From the NCBI RefSeq assembly GCF_958979055.1, contig NC_084897.1, positions 21,997,628-22,061,627 of the forward strand: a stretch of DNA of 64,000 nucleotides. Direction: 5' to 3'. The DNA is from Alnus glutinosa. Taxonomy: Eukaryota; Streptophyta; Magnoliopsida; Fagales; Betulaceae. Below the pieces are notes generated by a model. That model was not told the DNA's origin and made no database searches. It saw nothing but the letters and a program-made list of their open reading frames with translations. The translations under genes were made by a program, and so were the position numbers. Below are positions 21,950-34,699 of this stretch, in pieces. The number at the start of each line of letters is the position of its first letter. The stretch's first letter is position 1.

Positions 21950-24008
21950 GTGAAATGACGGAAAGGTCCTTCGGCGGTGGTTTTGTCTTGGCATTTTTAT
22001 CTATTTTCCTATATATATATATATATAAACCTACAATTAACCTATAATTCATTTACAATTTGTTAACACATGTTACTCTATAATCGAAAGGTGTTAAAAA
22101 TATCTTTAGTAAATTACCAGTAAATTATAAAAGAACTGTAAAAGAGTTGTGACTCTTTTTTCTTTTTTCTTTTTTTTTTTTGAAGGGAAAGAGTTGTGAC
22201 TCTTGGGCTTAAGTTAAGACTTGTTTTTGTGGAAAATTTAGTCTGTGTGCTTTTTTTTATGGTGTTGGTTGGTGAAATTTCATTGAATTTGAGTTTAATT
22301 TAATCATTTTTTAAAAAAATTAAAAATTAAAAATGAAGTGTACAAGTAAAAGATTTAATAGCGAATTGAAAATACATGGCATTTATCATATTACTTATTA
22401 AATAATTAATTTTTTTTTATCAATATTGTGGGTTTATATGAACTGGCCAAGTAAATCTATATATATATATATATATAAAATGATTGTAAAAAGTGTAGTA
22501 CTTGAGTGTAGTAACGAAGGGTCATTTTTTATATGATGTTGACTTATAATAATTAATAAATCAAAATGGCGGTCCATAAGGAGGACAACCTCTCCACTTG
22601 TTAGTTGGCAAAAATTAGGTGGATTAAGACAGCATATTATAATTTGGTGGATTAGGACAAACAGATTGGTAAACAACCTTAGACTATCCATGCCAACTAT
22701 TCTTGTCCTTTTTCTTAACTTTCTTCTTAACCAAGATTTAGAGAGAGAGAGAGAGAGAGAGAGAGATGTGGCAAATGGAACTAATGGGTCATGCAACCAG
22801 CTCTAATGGGACATGTTTTCTGATTTATTTTTTGAAAATATTGTCCGGGATACCAAATTTGGTACTAATAGATAGATACTTAGAGTTTATTTATTTTGTA
22901 CCCGTAACATTTTTTCTTGATTAATTATTTTTATTATGTCTAATGAATAAGCTTCATATTATTTTGATACCCATTGGAAACTACTTTTTGCTTCCTTATT
23001 CAAATAATATCCATAGAAATTTTCGTTATCATTTAAATATTATTTAAATTAAATAGTAGGGGAAACAGAGAGGAAAATAATAATTTAAATATCGTTTTAA
23101 ATAAACGTTAAAGGAAAGAAAAAGTATTTTTATATTAAAATAATGTTAAGGGAACTACTTTTACTTCTTTAAATTTAGGGTATAACTTTTGGTTTCCTTT
23201 ATTTTTAAGAACAACAAAAAAATCTGTTTCAATGAATTTTTTAAAGAATTTTTCTTATATTTAGGGAATGAAATAAATTTTAAAGAAACTACTACTAGCG
23301 CTCTATTGTATTTGCATCTCAAGCGAAATTACAAATAAATTTGAGTTATTGCCACATCAAAAATACTTTTTAAAAAATAATAAAATTAAAATTAAAATAA
23401 ATAATAATAATAATAATAATACCGCCTAAAACATGTGCACGTACTTATTTTTGGGAATATAAATTATATGCAAAATTAAATTGGGTCAACTGTATATCAT
23501 CCTCATGACTCATGACTCATGAGGGGTATAAATCTATTTGAAAAACAAATGATAAAAGAATCTAATATTGGATTTGGTTAAAATATAAAGGTTGCTGCAA
23601 ATTGGGGAATACTCTTATTGAACAAATAGAAAACTTACAAAAAAAAAGAAGAAAAAAAAGTCAGAACAATTAGTGGCAACAAGGTTGTATATTTGTTTGT
23701 TTTGCTTGTCTTTTACTTTTTTATAAATAATTGCAATGATTAGGCAGCAAGTCAATTGTCCCATGTATATACTTGTACATTGAGTTGACGTTTTTTATTT
23801 TCATCTTTCCTGATTTTTTTTTTCCTGGATATTTTATTATTTTCCTCAGTTTCCTGAATTGTTGTTGATGACTTGTACGATTTCTTTTTTTATGAATGAT
23901 GACTTGCATGATTTATAATCAATGTTTATTTCTATCCCTAGTAACTAATTTCTTACTTCTTTCCCTAATATTTGAGAGCCCCATTCCATTTTATTTAATT
24001 TAAGTAAT
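21950..24008. other. Intergenic region, no gene seen
   Basis: AT-rich DNA between the PP2C promoter side and a foldback MITE. It contains an AT run (22014-22026), a second AT run (22457-22476), a GA tract (22740-22766) and a degenerate MITE (22845-22990). No frame is credible. Confidence 0.7.
22845..22990. mobile_element. Degenerate MITE related to 17719-17898
   Basis: Shares GGATACCAAATTTGGTACTAATAG-like and AATAAGCTTCATATTATTTTG-like phrases, at the left and right respectively, with the MITE at 17719, but its arms no longer pair well. The relationship is inferred from these two blocks only. Confidence 0.4.
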
Positions 24009-24452
24009 AACTTCGTAAAAGGATACTGAAATATTGATCGTTTTTTTTAAAAATAGTATTAAATTTTTAAACGTTTCAAATTAGGGTATTCAAGTTTCCA
24101 AACGTCTCAATGAAGGGTAATCCATTAGTATTTGCTATTAAATTCTGTCAAATTTTTCAAAATACCACTTTTTTTTTAGAAAAAAAAAAATTGCTATGAT
24201 TTAGATGTTGGTTAGAATTTAATGGAATTTACAAAAATACCCATACCTGAATTTTTGAAAAATTTTATAAATTTTTTTAAAAAATTTAACACAGGAATAT
24301 TTTAAAATTTTTGATAGGATTTAACAGCAAATCCTAATGGATTACCCTTATTGAGACATTTGAAAACTTGGATATCCTAATTTGAGACTTTTGAAAATTT
24401 AGTACCATATTTTCAAAATAGTCGATACTTCGATACCCTTTTATGAAGTTGT
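24009..24452. mobile_element. Foldback MITE with long terminal inverted repeats
   Basis: The left arm (AACTTCGTAAAAGGATACTG, then CAAATTAGGGTATTCAAG, AAGGGTAATCCATTAG) is matched by the complement of the right arm (AACTTCATAAAAGGGTATCG ... CAAATTAGGATATCCAAG ... AAGGGTAATCCATTAG). The arms are roughly 170 bases with a short A-rich centre. It is the best copy of a family also seen at 3728-4030 and 36520-36925. Non-coding. Confidence 0.8.
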
Positions 24453-24877
24453 CCTTTTTAATTTAAGTGATGATTTTTAAACAAAATCGCTTAAAGTGTT
24501 CTATTTGAGAATAAGTTTAAAAATTAACATTTTCGAATAGTAAGTGTTCTATTTAAAAATGAATTTAAAAAATTTCATTTTCAAATCGTAAGTGAATTGA
24601 TACATTATTAAAAACGTACAATTTCAAAAATTAAACACGGTCTTACATAATGTTTAATTATATTTTTATTAACTGTTTTTTAAATTGCTATATTTTTTAA
24701 ATCCTGCGTTTTGACCAACCTATAAAAAGTAGAGAAATCCCATTAATTAATTGACATAACTCAAAATATCTTCTTTCTTCTTTTTTTTTAAGAGAGAGAA
24801 GATTTTGGGAGTATTGTCACGAAAAACGTAAAAAGCGTTTGCTGACGTGGCCATGTGCTTTTGGGGCCCACTTGACA

Positions 24878-24981
24878 TTTTGCCACTGATTTGAAGGGGG
24901 TCCGGACCCAGCTGGAAAGGTTGGTTGTTTCATGCCTACCCAAGTGGATGTCTGTGGGGGCAAAACTCAATTGCTAAAATA
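24878..24981. repeat. Mosaic repeat, unit A copy 1
   Basis: A roughly 103-base unit (TTGCCACTGATTTGAAGG to CAATTGCTAAAAT) recurs at 25073-25173 with few differences. On the minus strand both copies read MSFAPTDIHLGRHETTNLS, the kind of short frame that arises from duplication rather than a gene. Confidence 0.9.
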
Positions 24982-25062
24982 AACAGCTGGTGTAGCCAAA
25001 GAAGTATACTCTCTATGCCCGTAAAAGACACCTGTCTAAAGGGCAACTTAAGGGGCCTAAAC
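24982..25062. repeat. Mosaic repeat, unit B copy 1
   Basis: An 80-base unit (AACAGCTGGTGTAGCCAAAG to AAGGGGCCTAAAC) recurs at 25601-25682. It joins unit A copy 1 directly and is followed within a dozen bases by unit A copy 2. Confidence 0.9.
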
Positions 25063-25072
25063 CACCTGACAT

Positions 25073-25173
25073 TTAGCCACTGATTCGAAGGGGTCCGGAC
25101 CCAGTTGGAAAGGTTGGTTGTTTCATGCCTACCCAAGTGGATGTCTGTGGGGGCAAAACTCAATTGCTAAAAT
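25073..25173. repeat. Mosaic repeat, unit A copy 2
   Basis: Second copy of unit A, preceded by CACCTGACATTTAG where copy 1 is preceded by CACTTGACATTT, so the duplication includes a little more upstream sequence. Confidence 0.9.
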
Positions 25174-25600
25174 CAACCGCTCCATAAACTGTGCTTTTGG
25201 CTGTTCAACTTGCTCTTTCATTAAATATCCTTTTTTGTCTTTTTCTTTCTTTCTTTTTTCTTTTTTTTAAGAATGTGATTCTCTTATTGTTATTTTAATT
25301 CTTTAAAAATTAGACATCACACAAGACTAATGCATTGCTCCTAGCCTCCTATCATATCTGAGCTCGGTCCATGATTTCTCTTATTACTAACTGGCTGGCT
25401 AGTCATGTCAACTGAAGTGTAAACTTTTGTGCTCATCATGTGGCAAATTGGGCTGCAACCAGACTTTATTGTGGTTGCATTTCCACTTTCTTTTTTATCA
25501 AGACCTTCTCCTACTTGTTTTGGATAGGCTTTCTCCTCCACTTTTTTTTTTTTTTAGTTCCTTAATTTTTTTTCCTTGTCTATTGTACTTCAGAAGAAAA

Positions 25601-25682
25601 AAAACAGCTGGTGTAGCCAAAGAAGTGACTCTCTATGCCCGTAAAAGACACCTGGCAAAGGGGCAACTTAAGGGGCCTAAAC
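25601..25682. repeat. Mosaic repeat, unit B copy 2
   Basis: Same as 24982-25062 apart from small indels, here preceded by an A-run and followed by CTCACAAGCC. This may be the source copy, with copy 1 a templated insertion. Confidence 0.9.
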
Positions 25683-27463
25683 TCACAAGCCTGTTTTTTA
25701 GTAGCCTGCGCTTAACGTGAGATCTACTTTAATCTTTTGAGCTTTGCCCTTCCTTTGTCCTCCTGCCTCCCATAATTGATACCGAACCATAATAACAAGA
25801 TTAAAAGCAACAAATCTTGTTTCTAACTTGTGTTTATAAGAACTCTTTTTAATTTTATTTTATTTTTTAACTAATAAACTCAACTCAACCTAACTTTAGT
25901 TAAAAAAGGGGGGGGGGGGGTAAAATAAAAAATAAAAATGTAAGACTCATGTGAAACTGCGTACCAACATTTTTTAGCATGTTTATTTTGATATTAAACT
26001 TGCATTCTCTATGCTGACATGGAATGCTTTGTATAAATAGAATAAACTTTTTATTTTGTGCAAATGGAATATTTGAGAAAATGATAGTTGATTGTGTGAA
26101 TTTTGTAAATTCGTACATTGATAAGAAAAATGGTTAATATCTTTATATGACATGGCTACCCTTGGAAAAACAAGTGAAGAGTCTAGAACATGTGCATATT
26201 ATGTATATTGGGTTGACCCTATGGCCCATGTGTATTTTGAATGTTCTCTACCTTAGACTTGAAGGCTAAAATGACCAGCTCAACTACATACGGACAGTGA
26301 TCACGCCCTATGGCAACACTAATTATGTGGATTACCCGAAGTCGGACTCGGTTAGATAACTAGTGATAGCTGGTTATTGTACTTCACTGAGGCACTAGTG
26401 TTATACCTGAAGTCCCACAAAACGCACAAATATCATCGTAAGAGAGTTATATGTACGGATAGGCCATATGGATGATAGTTATGACATGTGGCATGTGATA
26501 TTGAATTTTATATTATAATGCATCAACGTGATTTTTCGCCTCATTTACTTGTCATAAACCATGTTGCATGATGTTGTATGTAATTTGTCATATTTTTATA
26601 AAAGCTTGAGTTCACTGCATATTGACATGATTCACACGTGTTTAATTCGCTAAGTCGTGGACTTACGCTTTTATCTTTTCTACATGTAAACATCTTTGTT
26701 TTACAGTCGATTAGCCTTTAGAAGATGGTTCATGGGGCCCTGTGCAGGGAAATTTAATGGATGACTTGGATAGGTTAGTCTTTGTGGCCAAGACGGAAAT
26801 GATGGACTGTATGCAGGCTGATGAGTAGGAAGAAGGCTTTTCCTTTCTTACACCTGATGTGTAATATCTGGAGATCCAGATTTGGTGATCGATCCATGAT
26901 TGAAATACTTGATGTTATCCTTTTATCGTTAAGTTATGTTACAATGCTTTTAGTATCTTGCTCTGATTCATTATCATGTGACTTAGTCTGTGGCTATCTT
27001 GTGGAGGAAAAAAAAAAAAAAAAAACAACGATGTATATCCCGCTGCTTTGTTTTCTAATTAAGGGATCTATGTAACTCTTCAGGTTATTTACTTGTTAAA
27101 TAAGCTCGAGGTTACAGTGATACTTCAAGTTAATTGCCAGTTAAATAATTTCAGGGAATAACACAAATAAAGTTGGCGAATAGGCATCAGTATCATTGTA
27201 CAACATCACGAAGAAATAAAAAATAAAAAACGCGAAATGAAAGTCAAGATGCAAATACTCCATTTTTCTCACTTCGCACATTTTTCTTTCTTCCTTTTAT
27301 TTTTATGTAACACTTGAAACCAATAAAGAAGAAAGTAAGAAAGAAAGAAAGACTCAATATCAACACAAAACACATGAAAATCGGCATGGTGGGATGCCAT
27401 AATATCATGATCACCACCAGAGAAACTCAGGCAACTGGAACTATGGCCACTTCAATATAAAAG

Positions 27464-27498
<35 letters not shown>

Positions 27499-27560
27499 TA
27501 CATAATAAATACAAAAAAAAAAATAATAATAATAAAAAAGAATCATATAGCAACTTCTTC
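25683..27560. other. Intergenic region with a possible LTR remnant
   Basis: A G12 run at 25909-25920. The stretch 26160-26760 has even composition and phrases such as TTAATTCGCTAAGTCGTGGA, TTACGC..TTTTCTACATGT and GGGGCCCTGTGCAGGG, reminiscent of plant LTR ends, but no matching second LTR or internal genes were found. GA/CT tract at 27466-27495. No supported gene. Confidence 0.4.
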
Positions 27561-27581
27561 AATACCCCATTAATAATATTC

Positions 27582-30500
27582 TCACTTAGGATTCCCACTT
27601 TTCCGCTTTCCATCAGCTGGAGTGGCCTGCCTTCCAGGCTTGTGCAAAGGTTGACTAACCCCATTGGGTGGTTTGATCCGTGATGGAGAAGGATACAGTG
27701 ATGGAATTGCAGACCTGGTGGTTACAAACACATAATTCAAAAGATATTTTTTGTTTAGAAAAGATCAAATGGAACTTACGTAATTAATGGCAAGCCTTGA
27801 GAGCAACTAGTGTAACTTTTCTAGCAGGTAAAGGGAAAAATTATTGCATTCCACAATGAAGTGCAAAGAAAATTTCTAAACATATAGAAGAGGAAGTAGA
27901 CCACCAGCACTACTGCTCAAGAACATAGAAAAATATAAAAGCTAGAAGACAGGTTACCTTGATTCCAGGCTCTTTGCTACTGGCTTCAGATTTGTTTTCT
28001 TTGCTTTTGATCCCAAACCACTGGGAATGTTGGTACCTTTAGGAAGATTCAGTTGCCAAAGCATGTCTGGTTCTGAGGAATCGCTAGTTGCAGCCTCATG
28101 CTCATCAGAGTCATCGGTGGCCGTTTCATACCGACCGCTAATTAAATCATAATCCGGGTTCTCTTTTTTGTTCGCTGTTAGTTCTGGGTGTATTTTTGTA
28201 GGAACTCGGAGAAAACTCTGACCAAACATTTCAGGCAATTGTCTCTTGTCAACTTCCCAATGTCCCATCGGATTTTCATATCTACTTGCAGTGTCATGTT
28301 TTTTCACCATGATCTTATCAACCCAATCACCAGAAAGCGAGTCCTTGTCATCCTCCTTTCTATTCAGTCCAGGACTTCCAATAGGTAGCCAGGGAGGTGA
28401 ATTCATCATCAACATATCTTGGAGATCTAAGCTACGCCTTTTTGGCTTTAGTTCAGAGTGATTCAGAGCCTGCAAGCCAATATAAGACAGTGAATCATGT
28501 TTTAAAAGGTGTTAAAGTAAAATATGAGATTACATTGGATTTTAGGCACCACACTACAGTAAAGTTTGTTGTAGAAATGAGTCAACTTTGTGCCTTATCA
28601 TCACGTTCGAGATGAGTTTATTTCACTGATGTACTTAAATCACTTTCAGGTTTCAACAAATAATGTCGTTTTAAATCTGGCCTCATCATCTTCTGGCCAA
28701 GTGCAATTGATGGAGCATGGTAAGCCGATCTTCCTCATGAATATATTCTAAAATGACTCCATATTTCCTTGGATTTAAGTCCCTTTATTTTTCGTGATGG
28801 CTTAGTTCTGCCTCAACTGGTATAGAATATAAAACAAAACATTTTCATCTTGAAATGATAAGCTGATCAGTCTAGCCTTTCAACTTTTTCTTGTCTTGTT
28901 GGTTTATCACTAGAGACAGACAATGTAACAGTACAAATGACAAAAAGCAATGGGCTCGTCCGATTTGCAATAGATTCAATCCAGACTTTGATGCATGTGG
29001 CAAGCATAAGATGAAAATATGGTGCTCAGATAAAGTTCGTAAATAGCTAAGCTAATGTGAAATCATGGCCTACCAATTATGATACCCTGGTTAATACCTC
29101 AAAGTTACCAACATCCTCCATTGGTTGCCTACGACCCCCTGGGAGATCAACACTTCTCCAACTGGGATGGGAAGGAGAAGAACCGCATGACTTAATTTTC
29201 ATTCTTTCTGGGCTGCTAGATGGAACATGTTGAGGCCTCTCTGTTTCCCCCTCCTTCCTTGCCAAGGCTGCTTTAAGGCTAGCAATCTAAAAAGAGAATG
29301 TAAACAAGAAACCTTTATTTTTCTACACAATTATTGAAGCATAAAAGACATACAAGTGAGTCAAAGCTTTGCAAATTTATTATGCAGATAAAAAGGATAA
29401 AGATAAAACTAACAGGCAGCCTCAACATGCATCTCAAAGAAAAACAAACAGCAACACGAAGTGTAAAACCTGTTCTTTAAGCTCTTTCACATCGGCGCCA
29501 TCTTTGTTAACCCGAGCAGCACCAAGCTCAACGGTGGAAACCCTTTCGGCAAATTTGAGGGTACTAATTGTTTCTCCAACAGCATCAGGCTCGGGACTAA
29601 TGTGAACAAACATGAGTGTCTTCGCTTGCCCTCCTGATGGATTCAAGGACCAACAACTTAGCAACAGGGAAGATTCTAGTGGAAGAATGGAAGAGAATAA
29701 TATCTGAGGACAATGAGAACTTTACCAAGTGAATCTTGGAGCAGCTGTGTGAGTTTGCTGTTCCTGTAAGGAACATGTGAATTCTTTTGTGCAAGAGAGG
29801 AAATAACATCTCCTAAAGCAGAAAGAGATTTGTTAATATGTTGTGCCTCCTTTAATCTATCTCCCGTCACTTCAGATTTGTCAACCCTTTCGCTCCCTGC
29901 CAGGTCAACCAGATGCATACAGCCACGAAGAATAGATCCAGATGTCAGGTCTCTTCCTTGAACATGAACTGTAAGGCAGCTGGAAATGGATTGCATATAG
30001 AAGTAAGTATCCATTTATGCATACAATAGGACTATAATCAAGTTCTCAAAATCACAAAATATTAAATAACTAAATGTTATATTATAGATTTCAATTCGCA
30101 TAGGATATAATAATTAAGAGGAAAATTTTGAAAAGAAAAAAAATGCTCTACTATAAAAGTTATTAGACAAAATTAGCCATACCTGTGAGAACGACTACTC
30201 CGATCATTCATGGCTGTAGCACCCACTGCACGATTCCTATGCCCAATATTCATCAAATTTATAACATCAGATGTTGATGATACAGGTACCAGGTTTGCTT
30301 CAGGTACATTGATTCCATTTTGAGAACTGTTACGAATTTCTAATGTACTTGGGAGTCAAGAAAACATATAGGAGTAAGAGGTACAGAACAATCAATAATA
30401 ATTTAAAGGAATAAACTAGTGTCATGAAGGATATCTTTTGTTGAGACCATCTGTCACAAGGAGATCCCTAACTTGCTCATTGTAAATTTCAAGCATCTGA

Positions 30501-33500
30501 ACAGAAATATCATAGGAAATAATGTCTTTCCTCTGTTCTGAGAGAAGAAACAGATCACCCAATGCTCTGTAATTTACACCTAGGCCTTCCTCTGTAAGCT
30601 CGTTGGGTCCACTCTGGATTGGTAGATGAGACAAATCAATAAAACTAACATAAATGACCAAACATTTTTTGGCAAAAAATAACTCAAAGCCTTATTGTGA
30701 AAGAAATTATCAACAGTCTGATTCCAATGATAACATGCTGAATCTCTTACCATAGTATAAGTTTTCCCTGATCCTGTTTGGCCATAAGCAAATATACAAA
30801 CATTATAACCATCAAGAACGGACCGAATCAGAGGCTGGGTGTCTAAAAATACCTCCTCTGCAAAGAAAGGAAAGCAGCAGTAGATAAGGCAATTTGACAA
30901 AAAGGAAAAATTAAGAAGAAAAAAAAAAAAAAGACCAACCTTGGCTTGCAGAAGGACCAAATACTTTGTTAAAAGTGAATGACTTCCGCCCCTCTTTGCT
31001 ATATTTTGAAGGCGCGATAATCGTAATATTTCCTTCATCTATGTGCCCCACAGCACTCAAACCGTTTGGTTGGCCAGGCAGGAAAGGCCTCACTCGGCAG
31101 TATACCCTAATATTTCCTGATCAAACATAATAAACATGACCTTTAGATCTTGTTGAGCAACTGAGAAAAAAATTATTGATTGAAGTCACAAACTTAGAAT
31201 TGAAACCATTTGAAATGTCACCTTTAAGATCCTGCACTTGATTGTATAACTTGCGGTTCTCTTCAAGAACACTCTTGTGTCTGGAAGCAGCATTAGCTAG
31301 ACCATGTAGGTGCTTGCCTAATAAGGGAAATTAATGATATCATTCCTACTTCAATAACTTTATAGAACCATAAAAAATTTTATTTGAATGATTACCTAGA
31401 TTGTTGAATTCCTCCTCGTACTTCATCTGCAAAAACTTCATGCCTGCTTTAGTACTATGAAGAATATGTTTCAGTTCCTACAGAATATCAAAATCAAAGT
31501 CACTAATTGCATGAGATTAACAGATTTGCTACCAGCAAGTTTGATACTACTACAATTTACCAGAATATCTCTCTGTTGTTGTTCAACCAACTTATGCTGG
31601 TTTGAAAATTGAAGTTTTGATCCCTCGTCAAGATCACACTTCCCATCATAACATTCCTCCTCTTTATCTTGTGTGGCAGGTTTCTCTTTCATCTTAATCA
31701 TAGTGAAAGAAAAAGGTCACCCATTTGAACTCAATACACAAAAGCAATCATTAATATTATCAACTTGCTTGTGAAAAATATATTCTGAATGCCAGAAGTA
31801 AATCACTCTCATTTTAAATGACGAATGTGAATACCTTTATATCACCAGAAGTAGTTTCTGAAAGAGAATTATCAACGTCAGATATTACCATATCTTTCAC
31901 AGTTGTTTTCATCTGTCAGGTTACCAGAAAAATCAAAGTCAGATACAATAATTGTTATATTTTTTTAGAAAGAAAAAAAAAATCAGATACAATAATGATT
32001 CTTCTATAGCAAGAACATGATTTCTAAAAGTGGGAACCTCAAGGCAGAGAGGATCTTTGTCAGAAAAACATCTGAGTATGAGATAGTAATACCGCTATTG
32101 GAGAAAACAGATGCTTACCAGTTCATTTTGGCTTGCTAAGCGGCGCTCAAACTCCTCTATGACTTTATTAAGCATAGTTTCCACAATCTGTGACAGGCAA
32201 AAAATCAGTTGTTGCTCTCAAATAATGATTAAAAAATAGATATGATCGGTTATAACAATGACTTAGGCCAAACAAGAAGACTACAAGAATGAACGTGTAG
32301 CATGTGGATAAATGCTGCACCCAAAGGGTTAGTGTCAACCAACTGGGACAATTTATGGTCTAAAATACATCCATGGTAGGAGTCAGTGATTGTTATAATA
32401 ACTTCCAAACCCACCTGCTTACTTTGGAGGATCATAAGCAGTCTCTTCAAAATCTATTTATATAAGGAAAATTCATGACAAAGAAAGTGCAAGAACACTT
32501 ACAATTGGAATTTCTTCTTGCTTTCTATCCAAAAGAACTTCACGGACTAGCATATTTAAGCAACGAGATGGACCCTGTAGATCGGAATACACATAAGATT
32601 TTAGGCGTCATGCTACTTTGACAAACAAAAAGTGGAAAAAGAAAAAGAAATACAAACCTCACTAACTGCTTCATTTAGGTCAGGACTGAGATCACTGTGT
32701 GAAGATAGATCACTACACAAACTCTCTAGAGACTTCTCACTCGGTGATAAGGTCCTTGAGAAAGAATTCATGAATGGTTCTGAATTTTTCCGTGCAAAGG
32801 GTTTCCCACAGGTAGGTGGTTTCAAATTTCCACCAAGTTTCCATGATCCAACCCCACCTCCTTGTTTCCAGTCACTATATGATTTGAGTGCTAGAACACA
32901 GTTTACAATCCTTGCAGATTTTCCTCCCTGTAAAGTCAGAAGATTAAAATAATGCAATGTCAGATTGAAAACTCACGCAAATTAATGCATCTATTCTGCA
33001 CCATATTGGTTCATCATCAACCCAAAAATAATTGTTTTCTAACAAGGATATGCAAGACTGAAGTAACATTATACAGATTTTGCATTTTTTTTTTTCCAGT
33101 AAATCAGAGAAATAAAAGAGGAGGGGTATGGATGAAGCCCATTATACAGATTTTCCTATTCATGTTAAATAAACTACAAGACACACCTGTTCCAAATCCG
33201 AGGCTTCAAAGGTAGGAAGCCCCAAATCTTCCACAGCTACAAGGAAATTTCTAACATTTTCAAAGTACTGGTAAGCAGATAGCGCTGCCCCATCAGGAAT
33301 AATTACGGAATCACACGGGCCCTCAACCACCTAAATTAGTCAATAAACTTCATCAAAAACCTACAGACAGATAAACTTACAAGTAAAATTGCTGAAAGGA
33401 AAATAAAAACCTTGCTGAACCATACCTTTGGCACAGCAGCGGGCTGAACTTTGTTAAGAACATTGCAAAGGATTATCCCACTTCGCAATCCGAGCCTGAA

Positions 33501-34375
33501 ATCTTCTTCCGAAGGCTCGGCTGGTAAGTCTTTACCCCCAACAACTCCAACCATCTTTCTGAGCCACCCGGCTGCTTCATATCTTCTCAAGGCTGCAAAA
33601 TGATGTGGCATATCTCAAGCTAAGCGAAGACAAATTTCACCAACTAACATGGAAATGGAAGTTACAGCAGAATTCAATTTTTTATTTTAGTTCTATCTAG
33701 AATCATTTCTCAAATTCGTTGGAGCGTAAAGCAATCAAAAGATAAGCTTTCTGGAATTTATGGATTTGAGCTTCCATGCAACCAAAGGCTCGCCTTTTCT
33801 TCAAGACAAATTCCAAAAATTATTGGGAATGAGAAATTGCAAGGGAAAGAAAAGAAGGAAAATGAAAAATACTAATCCAATGACAATGATGATAAGGAAA
33901 ATGAGATTATTGGATATCAAAATTCAGACATTTTATCTAAATTCAAAATATTTTACGTAACATTGCATGAATATGAATATCGTATCACATAATTCATCAA
34001 ATTTTATAACCAAGCCCCACAGAGTTAATTGCTATCATTACAAATACATTCAAAGCAACCGCACATTACCAAAGTTTCAATTGTCAAAACCCACATATAT
34101 TAGATTGTCATAAATGTTTTTGCAAAACCCACTGGGCAAATCCAAAAAGAAATCAAGAAATGCTTCCTCTGCTTATCAAAGAAACCAGAACTCCAAATTC
34201 AATCAATCTTTTCAGAAAAGTAAATGCAGAAAGAATTTAAGAAATGATTTATCATACAAGATTCCTCGGCCTTTCTTGAAGCCAAGCCCCTATCGCTCAA
34301 TCGGGTACCATGTTGTTGAAGAACATCTTCAATCATAGCAGCTACAGAGAAAGGCAAAACTTGCTCTGTTTCCAT
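27582..34375 (-). CDS. Kinesin-14 with calponin-homology domain (19 exons)
   Basis: Exons, minus strand: 34375-34258, 33592-33426, 33330-33187, 32927-32658, 32574-32503, 32187-32119, 31912-31835, 31692-31561, 31477-31396, 31317-31222, 31116-30940, 30857-30751, 30613-30435, 30344-30183, 29979-29726, 29633-29470, 29286-29098, 28469-27958, 27714-27582. They join in phase to 1034 aa. The CH domain is about 44-165 ([40 protein letters not shown]), so it should bind actin. Coiled-coil-like linker about 230-405. The motor runs from about 410 ([15 protein letters not shown]) to 740, with P-loop [11 protein letters not shown] (494-504), switch I NDRSSRSH (611-618) and switch II DLAGSE (643-648). A 280-residue tail follows. 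This matches plant KIN-14 proteins of the KIN-14G/I type, minus-end motors linking microtubules and actin. The start is ATG 34375; the frame extends upstream only through a TTG. Intron 13 is AT-AC. Confidence 0.94.
30345..30434 (-). other. U12-type AT-AC intron (kinesin intron 13)
   Basis: On the minus strand the exon ends AACAAAAG and the intron begins ATATCCTTC, matching the U12 5' splice consensus. It ends TTCTTGACTCCCAAGTAC before ATTAGAAATTCG. TTCTTGAC is one change from the U12 branch consensus, with the branch A 12 bases before the exon. Joining AG to A restores R-L-E-I-R and the phase; no GT-AG pair does this. The intron is 90 bases. Confidence 0.88.
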
Positions 34376-34690
34376 TGTCACATACACACCCGCCAATGAA
34401 CCCAGAAAAATCTGACGGTTAAAACCAACAGAATTTCAAATTTCAAATCCAAATCATTAATTCACGGACACAAATTCCTCCAAAGCCAGCTTTGGTCCAA
34501 CAAATTATATTGAAATTAACAAAAAAAAAAATCAGATTATTTGCTTAAATATAAAAGAAAGTTTAATTCGATTGAATTCTCAGGGAATGATAAAACAAAG
34601 ACTACAGCTTTGAAGAGAATATCAATATAGAGAGAGAGATTCAGGAAAGGGAAGAGTAAGAGAGAGAATGGGTTCGAATTTTCTCGCTCT
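34376..34690 (-). promoter_or_regulatory. Kinesin 5' leader, CT-rich
   Basis: The sense strand upstream of ATG 34375 has several CTCTCT tracts (34630-34670 and 34690-34720), typical of plant leaders and core promoters. No clear TATA box was picked out. Its limits are guesses. Confidence 0.4.
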
Positions 34691-34699
34691 TTCTCACAC

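Noticed and set aside
24788..25163. Two short frames both starting MSFAPTDIHLGRHETTNLS
   Set aside because: They are the two copies of mosaic unit A read backwards; no family resemblance and no supporting context.
26160..26760. Full LTR retrotransposon
   Set aside because: Only one LTR-like stretch with no internal genes, primer-binding site or matching second LTR; kept only as a weak remnant note.
34376..34396. Longer kinesin start (MAGVYVT...)
   Set aside because: The first codon there is TTG (ATTGGCGGG), not ATG; the first in-frame ATG is 34375.
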